Positions 14,553 through 21,790 of a stretch of 22,724 nt of DNA are shown piece after piece. The position numbers and the translations under genes are program-made. The DNA is from JBBRUG01 sp038247995 (lineage in GTDB: Bacteria; Chloroflexota; Chloroflexia; Chloroflexales; Chloroflexaceae). The stretch spans positions 1 to 22,724 of the forward strand of contig JBBRUG010000053.1 of assembly GCA_038247995.1 (NCBI GenBank), read 5' to 3'. The notes beneath the pieces were generated by a model, which made no database searches, was not told the DNA's origin, and saw only the letters and a program-made list of their open reading frames with translations. Within the stretch, counting starts at the first letter, position 1; each line of letters begins with the position of its first letter.

Positions 14553-14762
14553 GCTATAATAACTTATAGCAGTGGGCACATCTACTGCGCCCCCGGTGGG
14601 CGTGCAGCGCGCCGCTCCCGCCAAGCGGACGGCTCAATTGTTATGCTCGCCGCTGTAAAGGCGCCCCGATGGGGCGTCTCCTGATCACGGTCACGGCGTC
14701 GCATAGCTGGCTCTCGCAAGCACGGTTCGTAAGCCGACCCAACTTATATCCAGCACTAATCT
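14553..14762 (+). other. GC-rich structured leader upstream of the alpha/beta hydrolase
   Basis: A TATAAT (14555-14560) lies inside a perfect 7-base inverted repeat (14553-14559 with 14564-14570). The roughly 190 bases after it contain several complementary segments: GCCC/GGGC within 14588-14602, CCGCT/AGCGG near 14610-14627, and an 8-9 bp hairpin with GAT loop at about 14660-14678. No T-run follows the hairpins, no open frame is convincing, and no known riboswitch consensus was recognised. Confidence 0.35.
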
Positions 14763-15530
14763 ATGCAAACTATCACCCTCACCGACGGCGCAACCATCGC
14801 CTATCACGATGTTGGACAGGGTCCGGCGCTGTTGCTGATGCACGGGTTTACCGGCACTGCCCGGGCCCATCTCGGCGGCCTGATCGATGATTTGCAGGCT
14901 GATTACCGCGTGATTGCCCCTGATCTACGGGGTTACGGCGCTAGTCGCCCGCCCGTACGCAACTTCCCGCCCGATTTCTACGCCCGCGACGCCGCCGACA
15001 TGGCCGAACTGCTTGATCAGCTTGCTCCTGGCCCGGTGGTGGCGCTCGGTTTCAGCGACGGCGCCGAGAGCGCGTTGCTGTTGGCTGCGGCTCGTCCCGA
15101 CCTGGTGCGTGGTGTGGTGGCCTGGGGCGTCGCCGGCGTGATCTCGCCGCAGATGGCGGTTGCTGCCCAGGCCTGGCTGCCCGTCGCCAATTGGGGGCCG
15201 TCACGGGCGGCTTGGCGCGCCGAGATTGTTGCGCTCCAAGGCGAAGTTCAGGTCGAACCGCTGATCGGCGGGTGGGCCGCCGCAGCCGCCGCAATCCTCG
15301 CCCAAGGTGGCAATATCTGTTATGACCAAGCCAATCAAATCACATGCCCTGCCCTGCTGATCAACGGCGACGGCGAAGTCAACAACCTTCCCGCCGATGT
15401 GCAGCGCCTCGCCGCGCGCATCCCGCAGGGGCGCCTCGTCGTTGTACCTGCCAGCGGTCACAGCATCCAGGACGATCAGCCCGCCCAACTGCGCACCCTG
15501 ATCCGCGACTTTCTCCAAAGCACGCTATAA
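14763..15530 (+). CDS. Alpha/beta-fold hydrolase
   Basis: A 255-residue soluble hydrolase. HGFTGT (27-32) provides the oxyanion hole, GFSDG (96-100) is the nucleophile elbow with Ser98, and SGHS carries the catalytic His233. The acid is either Asp203 or Glu205 in NGDGEVNN. The cap region (about 125-190) is short and alanine-rich. Family members include esterases, haloperoxidase-like proteins and C-C bond hydrolases, so the substrate cannot be named. There is no good ribosome site before the ATG at 14763, and the gene has a long leader. An imperfect 18-19 base direct repeat flanks it (14726-14743 and 15532-15550). Confidence 0.85.
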   Translation: MQTITLTDGATIAYHDVGQGPALLLMHGFTGTARAHLGGLIDDLQADYRVIAPDLRGYGASRPPVRNFPPDFYARDAADMAELLDQLAPGPVVALGFSDGAESALLLAAARPDLVRGVVAWGVAGVISPQMAVAAQAWLPVANWGPSRAAWRAEIVALQGEVQVEPLIGGWAAAAAAILAQGGNICYDQANQITCPALLINGDGEVNNLPADVQRLAARIPQGRLVVVPASGHSIQDDQPAQLRTLIRDFLQSTL

Positions 15531-15600
15531 CTTCGTAAGGCCGACGCAACGCTTCGGCTCTGACCGCCGCGTGCCGCCCTGCCGCATGCCTCTGCCCGCG

Positions 15601-17226
15601 CTACCCAAACACTACCTGTCCACCCATCACCGTCAATGTCACCTGTGTCGTTGCAATCGCCTCGGGCGGCAGCGTGAAGATGTCGGCCTCCAGCAGCACG
15701 AAGTCGGCCAAGTAACCCGGCGCCAGGCGGCCCAACTCGCCCTCACGATGCGCCGCATACGCGGCGCCGGTGGTATAGCCGCTGATCAACTCGCCCAGAG
15801 TCAACCGCTGATCGGGAAAGCTGCTCTCCGGCCCGCTCAGGTCGAGTTTCGTCCGCTGGAGCGCCGTCCCAATGCCGCGTAGCGGGTCGGGCGAGGCAAC
15901 CGGCCAATCGGAGCCAAGGGCTAGCTGCGCCCCGGCGTCGGTGAGCGTGCGCCAGGCAAAACCCAGCGGCCAGCGTGTCGGCCCGCTCAGGCGCCGCCAG
16001 GTATTTTCTTCGTCCAACCCAAACCCGACGTGGATCGGTTGGAATGAGGCGATCGCGCCCAATTCAGCAAACCGCCCCACATCGACCGGGTCGATCAATT
16101 CCACATGTTCTACGCGGTGCCGCGCATCGCGCCGCCCATTCGCATGCTGCGCTGCGGCAAAGCTGTCGAGTGTACGCTGCACAGCTGCGTCGCCAATTGC
16201 GTGTACAAACACCTGTAAGTTCCGCGCATCAGCCCGCGTCACCAGGGTTGTAAACTCAGCTTGATCATAATTGGCAATGCCCAGATCATCCGAGCCGTCG
16301 GCATAAGGCGCCAGCAACAATGCGGTTTTCGCCTCCACCACGCCGTCCATGAACAATTTCACTGCGCCGGCGCGTAACACCGGCCCCTGATGCTGCGCCG
16401 CCAGTTCGGCCCATGCGTCGATCTGCGCCGGGTCCATCCCCGGTGTAATGCTTAGCGGCAGCAACAGTCGCAGGCTCAACTCGCCCGCAGCGGCGAAGCG
16501 CGCATAAAGCGCCAACTGATCGGCGTCACCGTCCATGTTGTGTATGCTCGTAATGCCCAGCGCCGCCAATTCGCGCAAAGCACGGCGCAGCAGATCGTCT
16601 TGTTCAACCGCGCTAAGCGGCGGAATCAGCCGGCGCACAAAATCCATGGCCGGGCCTTCGCGCAACTCACCAGTCGCTTTGCCCGTAGCATCGAGCACCA
16701 CCGTGCTGAACGGATTGCCCGTAGCGGCCCCGTGTAACACGCCGGCCTGTTCCAGCGCAACCGTGTTCGCCCAGCCGGTATGGCCGTCGAAGGCGCTCAG
16801 AAACACCGGCCGATCAGGCACAACGGCGTCGAGCATGCGCCGATCGATCGCCACCCCCGGCGCAAACAGTCGGTACATCCAGCCTCGCCCAACGATCCAC
16901 TCGCGATCAGGGTTGGCATCTGCATAAGCGCGCAACCGGGCCTGCAAATCGTCCAGGCTCGTCGCCTCATCCAACTGCAATCGACCCAACGAGCGCGCCC
17001 CGATGAGCACGTGCAAGTGGCTGTCGCAAAACCCCGGCAGCACCAAGCGACCCGCGCCGTCGATCTCCTGCGTGCGTGGGCCGCACCAGGCGCTTGCCTC
17101 TGCATCGGCGCCCACCCAGACAATCCGATCATCAACGACTGCAAGCGCCGTCGCCCAGGGCTGCGCCGGGTTTTGCGTAGCGATCCGGGCATTGCGCAAC
17201 AACAACGTAGTGGGGTTATGGCTCAT
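15601..17226 (-). CDS. YtcJ-type metal-dependent amidohydrolase
   Basis: A 541-residue enzyme of the amidohydrolase_3 family. It starts with a small beta domain (LLLRNARIATQNP) that also includes the C-terminus (LAPGYLADFVLLEAD). The TIM-barrel metal ligands are HLH (His70 and His72), a lysine in AVKLFMDGVVE, His in FVHAIGD, His in HRVEHVE and Asp in LGSDWPV. All expected metal ligands are present, so it should be active on an amide, carbamate or similar bond; the substrate is unknown. It is on the minus strand next to the convergent hydrolase. The 5' side is occupied by a 66-bp repeat array. No strong ribosome site precedes the ATG at 17226. Confidence 0.9.
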   Translation of the reverse strand: MSHNPTTLLLRNARIATQNPAQPWATALAVVDDRIVWVGADAEASAWCGPRTQEIDGAGRLVLPGFCDSHLHVLIGARSLGRLQLDEATSLDDLQARLRAYADANPDREWIVGRGWMYRLFAPGVAIDRRMLDAVVPDRPVFLSAFDGHTGWANTVALEQAGVLHGAATGNPFSTVVLDATGKATGELREGPAMDFVRRLIPPLSAVEQDDLLRRALRELAALGITSIHNMDGDADQLALYARFAAAGELSLRLLLPLSITPGMDPAQIDAWAELAAQHQGPVLRAGAVKLFMDGVVEAKTALLLAPYADGSDDLGIANYDQAEFTTLVTRADARNLQVFVHAIGDAAVQRTLDSFAAAQHANGRRDARHRVEHVELIDPVDVGRFAELGAIASFQPIHVGFGLDEENTWRRLSGPTRWPLGFAWRTLTDAGAQLALGSDWPVASPDPLRGIGTALQRTKLDLSGPESSFPDQRLTLGELISGYTTGAAYAAHREGELGRLAPGYLADFVLLEADIFTLPPEAIATTQVTLTVMGGQVVFG

Positions 17227-17269
17227 GGAGCTTCTATGTCCCTCGTTTATTGAGTGTCGAGTAGCCGGC

Positions 17270-17536
17270 CGATCACGTGCGCTGCGGGCTGATCAGTGCG
17301 CTCAGGTGCTCCTCATAGTCCGCAGTGCGCTAAAATCGATCACGTGCGCTGCGGGCTGATCAGTGCGCTCAGGTGCTCCTCAAGTCCGCAGTGCGCTAAA
17401 GTCGATCACGTGCGCTGCGGGCTGATCAGTGCGCTCAGGTGCTCCTCAAGTCCGCAGTGCGCTAAAATCGATCACGTGCGCTGCGGGCTGATCAGTGCGC
17501 TCAGGTGCTCCTCATAGTCCTCAGTGCGCTAAAAAT
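17270..17536. repeat. Four-copy tandem array, unit 66-68 bp
   Basis: Copies are at 17270-17336 (67), 17337-17402 (66), 17403-17468 (66) and 17469-17536 (68). They differ by only a few substitutions and one or two inserted bases (CTCATAG versus CTCAAG). Each unit contains CACGTG and CTGATCAG palindromes and can fold by pairing TGCGCTGCGG with CCGCAGTGCGC over about 11 pairs including wobbles. The array fills the gap between the amidohydrolase start and the stop codon of the next gene, and it supplies that stop codon. Confidence 0.95.
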
Positions 17537-18311
17537 GCACTGCTGCCGCAATCTCGGCCCGCGCCAGGTCTAACCTGTACAGCCACTGCTGTGGGTCGGC
17601 ATCAAGCCGATCACACCATGCCTGTGCCCCGCCCAGTTCGGCTACCTCGTCGAGATAACGATCGAGCGTCTCGAACTCCAATCCTTCGGTCGCCAGGTAA
17701 GCCAGACTAAAATTGCCCTCCCGGCGCAGCAGCAGCGGCCACGAACAATCGCTCCCGATTGTATCGTCGCTGGAATGGTTCACGATGAACTGTGCCGCCC
17801 GCGCCGAAAGCCCGCGCGAGGCCGCTGTTACGTCCCATGCCAACCCACTCACCAGGCCGAATGTATGATTAATCAGCGCCTCAGTATCGCGCTGGACGCG
17901 AGGGTGGCTGGCGAATGCGCGCACAGTGCGCCCCAGAACGGTGCAGTCGGCCTGCGGCAGCGCAGCGAGCGTCACGGCAAGCTCAGCGGGATAATATTCG
18001 GCCCAGTGGAGTACCCGATCGAAATCGCAGAAGTGGATTGTTGTTGCGGTGGGGAACTGCGCCAGCGCTGTGGTAATAGCCAGGCGCCGCCAAAGGCCGA
18101 GGTGCAAATGGCCTGTAGGTTGGTTTGCAGCGCCGATCTGGAGCAGGGCGCCGGCATCATGGAGCAACTGCGCGGTCGATGGAACTGTCTGGGGGGTCAG
18201 TATTAGGGCCAGACCCGCGTACTGGTCGCGTAGCAGCGGCAATATCCGCGCAAGTTGCGGCTCCTGACGACCCTCGGCATCGTGGTGAGTTGCGGCAAGC
18301 ACAAGTGTCAT
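17529..18311 (-). CDS. Uncharacterised protein, possible GT-A-fold glycosyltransferase
   Basis: A 260-residue soluble protein with no family that I recognise with confidence. It starts MTLVLAATHHDAEGRQEPQL. It then shows a strand-helix pattern with WRRLAITTAL (74-83) and FCDFDR (94-99), where Asp96-Phe-Asp98 resembles the metal-binding DxD of GT-A glycosyltransferases. A later NHSSDDTIGSDCSW segment is also acidic. No signal peptide or membrane helix is visible. The TAG stop lies inside the last copy of the 66-bp array, so the C-terminus (AAAVHF) ends where the repeat begins. A TATAAT sits 8 bases before the ATG (18325-18320), so the mRNA should have almost no leader. Confidence 0.6.
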   Translation of the reverse strand: MTLVLAATHHDAEGRQEPQLARILPLLRDQYAGLALILTPQTVPSTAQLLHDAGALLQIGAANQPTGHLHLGLWRRLAITTALAQFPTATTIHFCDFDRVLHWAEYYPAELAVTLAALPQADCTVLGRTVRAFASHPRVQRDTEALINHTFGLVSGLAWDVTAASRGLSARAAQFIVNHSSDDTIGSDCSWPLLLRREGNFSLAYLATEGLEFETLDRYLDEVAELGGAQAWCDRLDADPQQWLYRLDLARAEIAAAVHF

Positions 18312-18325
18312 ATGCCTGCATTATA
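18309..18325 (-). promoter_or_regulatory. -10 box almost abutting a start codon
   Basis: On the minus strand TATAAT (18325-18320) is followed after 8 bases by the ATG at 18311. Transcription would begin within about two bases of the ATG. No clear -35 is found because the expected position falls in a GC-rich hairpin (18334-18365). Confidence 0.45.
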
Positions 18326-18333
18326 CCCAGAAT

Positions 18334-18365
18334 CACACCGCCCCGGCGGGTGCCGAGGCGGTGTG
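18334..18365. other. GC-rich hairpin upstream of the DxD protein gene
   Basis: A 9-bp perfect stem (18334-18342 with 18357-18365) encloses a second 4-bp stem CGGC/GCCG with a GGGT loop. The plus-strand flank TTGCTCATTT is only weakly U-rich. It may be a terminator for plus-strand transcription or a barrier. Confidence 0.4.
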
Positions 18366-18464
18366 TTGCTCATTTCAACTGGTCGGAGCACTTGCGTAGC
18401 AACGTACTGGTCCTTTGTGGAGTATCGTGCTGCTGACCTTACGGCGCATCCTTTGGGCTACGAT

Positions 18465-18625
18465 GGTAGTGCGATGTCGGGTGCGTCGATGCTGGAACGG
18501 GTGCTAGGTTGTTGGTAAGATGTTGAGTGCGATGAAGCTGGAACGGGTGTTAGGTTGTTGGTGTGATGTCGGGTGAGACGGTAGTGTGATGTGGGCTAGA
18601 TTGGTGCTGCGATGTCGGCTGCGTC
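18465..18625. repeat. Degenerate G/T-rich repeats in the 593-base non-coding gap
   Basis: Four related words of about 16-20 bases containing GATGTCGG or GATGTGGG begin at 18465, 18560, 18580 and 18603. Between them, two 26-base copies (18491-18516 and 18537-18562) differ at one base. The plus strand is strongly enriched in G and T here. No convincing gene lies between 18312 and 18904; apart from this, the hairpin at 18334, the element at 18721 and the fmdB promoter, I see nothing in the gap. Confidence 0.75.
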
Positions 18626-18720
18626 TTCCGAAAGGCCATTCCTTCCAGCGATTTGAGCGTTTGCGACCGGTGTTTAGTGAGGTGTTGTGCTGTATTCCGT
18701 TCGCTCCTGTATCATAGCAG

Positions 18721-18785
18721 CGTGGGCATACCACCTCAATACCACATGAGTCCCCCGGCGTTATAACAGGGGTACTATGCCCATG
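18721..18785. other. Foldable three-way-junction-like element
   Basis: Outer arms 18721-18730 and 18776-18785 pair over ten positions (one G-T). Inside are a 4-bp stem CTCA/TGAG (18735-18738 with 18747-18750) and a second stem CCCC/GGGG (18752-18755 with 18769-18772) whose loop contains the palindrome GTTATAAC. The element could be an RNA or an operator region upstream of the fmdB promoter. No known class was recognised. Confidence 0.4.
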
Positions 18786-18826
18786 GGACCATAGAGTACC
18801 AAGCGAATCCTCTAACACTGCTCATA

Positions 18827-18855
18827 TTGCGCCAGTTACAGCGTTAGGGTAAAAT
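18827..18855 (+). promoter_or_regulatory. Promoter of the fmdB-type gene
   Basis: TTGCGC (18827-18832), a 17-base spacer and TAAAAT (18850-18855). The predicted start near 18862 gives a leader of about 43 bases that is A-rich and contains AAGGAGG (18886-18892). Confidence 0.6.
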
Positions 18856-18904
18856 AGGACTAAGGATTAAAAACACTAAAACTTCAAGGAGGTTGTTGCG
18901 CGCT

Positions 18905-19255
18905 ATGCCAACCTACGTGTATGCCTGCGACACCTGCGGCAAACAGTTCGAGAAATTCCAAAGCTTTAAGGATGAACCGCTGACTTCCTGCCCCTGCGGC
19001 CAGGAGGGTAAAGTCCGGCGCGTAATCCAACCTGCCGGGATCGTCTTTAAGGGTTCGGGTTGGTACATCACCGATAGCCGCGGCAGTAGCAGCGCTGTGG
19101 CCAGCGGCACAGAGAACGCCACCCCCACTCCCGCAACTCCCGCTGCAGATACCGCAGATACCAGTACCAAAACGGAAGCAACGCCGGCCGCACCGGTGGC
19201 TGTTCCAACTGAGAAGAGCGTAACCAGTGATGCCGCTCCTGCTGCAAACACCTGA
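18905..19255 (+). CDS. FmdB-family zinc ribbon protein
   Basis: A 116-residue protein beginning MPTYVYACDTCGKQFEKFQS, the standard FmdB/CxxC zinc-ribbon start. Zinc ligands would be Cys8, Cys11, Cys29 and Cys31 (C-P-C instead of the more usual C-P-x-C). The ribbon is followed by KGSGWYITDSRG, a conserved FmdB element. A low-complexity tail rich in Ala, Thr and Pro (about 65-116) is probably disordered. The family is named from formamidase clusters, and its function is unknown. The ATG at 18905 is chosen by family alignment. The strong AAGGAGG lies 12 bases upstream, which is rather far, and TTG codons at 18893 and 18896 are in frame but too close to it. Confidence 0.9.
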   Translation: MPTYVYACDTCGKQFEKFQSFKDEPLTSCPCGQEGKVRRVIQPAGIVFKGSGWYITDSRGSSSAVASGTENATPTPATPAADTADTSTKTEATPAAPVAVPTEKSVTSDAAPAANT

Positions 19256-19407
19256 CCAATCCAGGTTCTTCTGCGGGGCCATTTTATCGGTCATCTTCCC
19301 CTCTCGCCAGGCCTGCTTATGTAGCCGGGGGCGCTGTACACTACGGCGTCCCTAAAGCTGTGTCCAGCGTTCGGTTACACGCTTAATCTTCAGGCGGGAG
19401 GAAACTA

Positions 19408-20190
19408 ATGTCACATTCCAGCGCTTTGCGCACACTGCGCGACGATGTGCGCGCAATCTTTCGGAATGATCCGGCGGCCCGCAACCTAGCGGAAGTATCG
19501 CTCTACCCCGGCCTCCACGCAATTGTCGCCCACCGCTTCGCACATTCGCTCTGGCGGCGTGGCGTGCCCTTTTTTCCCCGGCTTGTCTCTCAGATCGCGC
19601 GCTTTTACACCGGCATCGAAATTCATCCCGGCGCCCGCATTGGCTGCGGCTTTTTTATTGATCACGGCATGGGCGTAGTGATCGGTGAGACAACCGAGAT
19701 CGGGAATTGGGTAATGCTCTATCAGGGCGTTACGCTCGGCGGCACCGGCAAGCAAACCGGTAAGCGCCACCCTACCCTCGAAGATGAAGCCGTAATCGGT
19801 GTTGGCGCCAGCGTGCTCGGCGCAATTACGATTGGGCGTGGTGCCCGCGTTGGCGGTGGCGCTGTGGTCGTGAAAGACGTGCCGCCCCATGCCACCGCTG
19901 TCGGCGTCCCCGCACGCATTGTCGCCACGCGTGATCCCAAAACCGGTGAGACGCGCCGGATCGAACAACTCCCCGACCCTGAAGGCGAGATGTTGCGCGG
20001 CCTGCGCGCCAAAATTATGGAACTTGAAGCGCGCATGGCTGATCTTGAAGATACGACCCATACCCACCACGCTGCGCACCATCTCAATTACGACGCCCTC
20101 CCGCCCAGCCTCTGGCGCATCCTCGACGAGATCGACGACCGCCGCAACGGAACCGCCGACGAAGAGTATAATCTGGGAGCGGGGATCTAA
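19408..20190 (+). CDS. cysE: Serine O-acetyltransferase
   Basis: Acetylates L-serine with acetyl-CoA to make O-acetylserine, the acceptor for sulfide in cysteine synthesis. It has 260 residues. An N-terminal helical domain (1-65) contains RFAHSLWRRGVPFFPRL. A left-handed beta-helix from about 68 to 170 begins GIEIHPGARIG and includes DHGMGVVIGET (85-95, catalytic His86), GVTLGGTG and GNW-type turns, ending GVPARIV. The remaining 80 residues are an uncommon C-terminal extension with a predicted coiled coil (LRGLRAKIMELEARMADLED) and a His-rich loop (HTHHAAHH). GGGAGGA precedes the ATG by 6 bases. The gene is followed after 54 bases by cysS, so precursor synthesis and tRNA charging for cysteine are clustered. 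Confidence 0.94.
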   Translation: MSHSSALRTLRDDVRAIFRNDPAARNLAEVSLYPGLHAIVAHRFAHSLWRRGVPFFPRLVSQIARFYTGIEIHPGARIGCGFFIDHGMGVVIGETTEIGNWVMLYQGVTLGGTGKQTGKRHPTLEDEAVIGVGASVLGAITIGRGARVGGGAVVVKDVPPHATAVGVPARIVATRDPKTGETRRIEQLPDPEGEMLRGLRAKIMELEARMADLEDTTHTHHAAHHLNYDALPPSLWRILDEIDDRRNGTADEEYNLGAGI

Positions 20191-20244
20191 CTCTATTCGG
20201 GACGTGTGGCGCATAAAGCTTGCTGCACCGCCCGTAGATTCACT

Positions 20245-21657
20245 ATGTCAATTCAGATCTATAACACGCTAACCCGTACGACGGAGCCACTGGAGACGAT
20301 CGAACCGGGCGTGGTACGCATGTATGTCTGCGGCGTTACACCCTACGACGACGCTCATATCGGCCACGCGATGTCGGCGATTGTCTTCGATGTTATCAGG
20401 CGTTACCTGGAGTATCGCGGCTATACCGTGCAGCATATCGTCAACTTCACCGATGTAGACGATAAGGTAATCGCCCGCGCCGAACGTGTTGGGCGCGATC
20501 CGCTCGAACTGTCCGGCGAGCTCGCCGATGATTTCCTCGCCCAACTTCAGGCGCTCAATGTGCAGCCGGCTACCTTTTACCCCCGTGTCACCCAGACGAT
20601 TCCTGAGATCAGGGATTTTGTGCAGGGGCTGATCGATAAGGGCTATGCCTACGCCGCTGAAGGCGATGTCTACTTTCGGGTGCGCGCCGATGCCGACTAT
20701 GGCAAACTCTCCGGTCGCTCGCTCGACGAGATGCTGAGCGGTACCCGCTTCGCGGTTGACCCGCGCAAAGAATCGCCCGCCGATTTTGCGCTCTGGAAGG
20801 CTGCCAAGCCCGGTGAGCCGGCATGGGCAAGCCCTTGGGGGCCAGGCCGGCCGGGTTGGCATATCGAGTGCTCGGCAATGAGCATGAAACACCTCGGCGA
20901 GCAGATGGACATCCACGGCGGTGGTAACGATCTTGTTTTTCCGCACCACGAAAACGAGATTGCCCAGAGCGAGAGCCTTACCGGCAAGCCGTTTGCCCGC
21001 TATTGGGTGCATAACGGCATGCTCCAACTCGTGAACGCCGCTACCCGCGAAGTCGAGAAGATGTCCAAGTCGTTGGGTAATGTGGTAACGATTGCCAACT
21101 TCCTGAGCGAGTACGACCCCGATGTCTTCCGCCTGATTGTGCTCGGCAGTTACTATCGTAGCCCGCTTACCTACAACACCGCCATCGCCGCCGACAATGC
21201 CCGCAAGCTCGACCGCTTGCTCACCAGCCTGCAACCTGCCGTCGGTGCCGATGAAGCTGGCCCGGCCGCTGCTGTGCTCATTCAGGCCGCCGAAGCAGTT
21301 CCGCAGCGCTTTGGCGAGACGATGAACGCCGACTTCAATACCGCCGGTGCCCTCGCCGTGCTCTTTGAACTTGTGCGGGCGATCAACGTGGCCCGCGACG
21401 CCGGGGTCGGTGGTACGCCCTTCGCCGCCGCCCAGGGAACGTTGCGCGAACTCGCCGGTGTGCTCGGTCTGCGCCTCGCGCCGCAAGCGTCTGGCGCAGG
21501 AGCCGATGTCGCCCCATTCATCGAGCTACTCATTGAATTACGCGCCGAATTGCGCAAAGCCAAGCAATACCAACTCGCCGATGTCGTTCGCATGCGCCTG
21601 AGTGATCTTGGGGTGACCCTTGAGGATAGTCCCCAGGGGACACGCTGGAAGTTGTGA
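20245..21657 (+). CDS. cysS: Cysteinyl-tRNA synthetase
   Basis: Charges tRNA(Cys) with cysteine. It has 470 residues, class I. The N-terminus MSIQIYNTLTRTTEPL leads to VCGVTPYD with zinc ligand Cys29, HIGH at 38-41, then the zinc-site CysHis residues in WHIECSAM and FPHHENE. KMSKS is at 272-276, and an anticodon-binding helical bundle follows, ending in ADVVRMRLSDLGVTLED. The ATG at 20245 is the family start; the frame is open upstream to 20206, but that part is not conserved-looking. No Shine-Dalgarno is apparent, so translation may rely on coupling to cysE. Confidence 0.96.
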   Translation: MSIQIYNTLTRTTEPLETIEPGVVRMYVCGVTPYDDAHIGHAMSAIVFDVIRRYLEYRGYTVQHIVNFTDVDDKVIARAERVGRDPLELSGELADDFLAQLQALNVQPATFYPRVTQTIPEIRDFVQGLIDKGYAYAAEGDVYFRVRADADYGKLSGRSLDEMLSGTRFAVDPRKESPADFALWKAAKPGEPAWASPWGPGRPGWHIECSAMSMKHLGEQMDIHGGGNDLVFPHHENEIAQSESLTGKPFARYWVHNGMLQLVNAATREVEKMSKSLGNVVTIANFLSEYDPDVFRLIVLGSYYRSPLTYNTAIAADNARKLDRLLTSLQPAVGADEAGPAAAVLIQAAEAVPQRFGETMNADFNTAGALAVLFELVRAINVARDAGVGGTPFAAAQGTLRELAGVLGLRLAPQASGAGADVAPFIELLIELRAELRKAKQYQLADVVRMRLSDLGVTLEDSPQGTRWKL

Positions 21658-21660
21658 CCG

Positions 21661-21724
21661 TCGGGCAGTCTGACAGTTTGGCAGTCTGACAGTCTGACAG
21701 TTTGGCAGTCTGACAGTTTGGCAG
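21661..21724. repeat. Octamer tandem array between cysS and prmA
   Basis: Eight contiguous 8-base words ending in CAG: TCGGGCAG, then alternating TCTGACAG and TTTGGCAG in the order 1-2-1-1-2-1-2. It lies directly after the cysS stop. Confidence 0.9.
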
Positions 21725-21727
21725 TCT

Positions 21728-21762
21728 CCAGTTCCCGGTGCGCTTAAAAACCTGGGGACTGG
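21728..21762. terminator. Hairpin between cysS and prmA
   Basis: Arms 21728-21738 and 21752-21762 pair over 11 positions with two G-T pairs. The loop contains TTAAAAAC. No T-run follows the stem, so termination on the plus strand would be weak. Confidence 0.35.
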
Positions 21763-21790
21763 CAGACTGCGAACTGAGAACTGAAAACCC

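Noticed and set aside
14718..14745. tRNA T-arm (GGTTCG) suggesting a tRNA or selC gene
   Set aside because: The following bases do not give the T-loop or acceptor pairing, and no cloverleaf can be drawn.
17296..17517. Open frame encoding a 22-residue repeat in the tandem array
   Set aside because: It exists only because two units are 66 bases long; neighbouring units of 67-68 break the frame, and there is no ribosome site.
17270..17536. CRISPR array
   Set aside because: The copies are directly contiguous with no unique spacers, and no cas genes are near.
18504..18818. 104-codon minus-strand frame in the large gap
   Set aside because: Composition follows the C/A-rich repeats, codon use differs from the real genes, and there is no ribosome site or known domain.
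19256..19407. Regulatory RNA (T-box or riboswitch) before cysE
   Set aside because: No T-box sequence, specifier stem or terminator was found; only weak promoter-like hexamers (TACACT near 19337, TAATCT near 19385) are visible.
20269..21486. 405-codon open frame on the minus strand
   Set aside because: It lies wholly inside cysS, whose family motifs are unambiguous; long antisense frames are expected in GC-rich genes.
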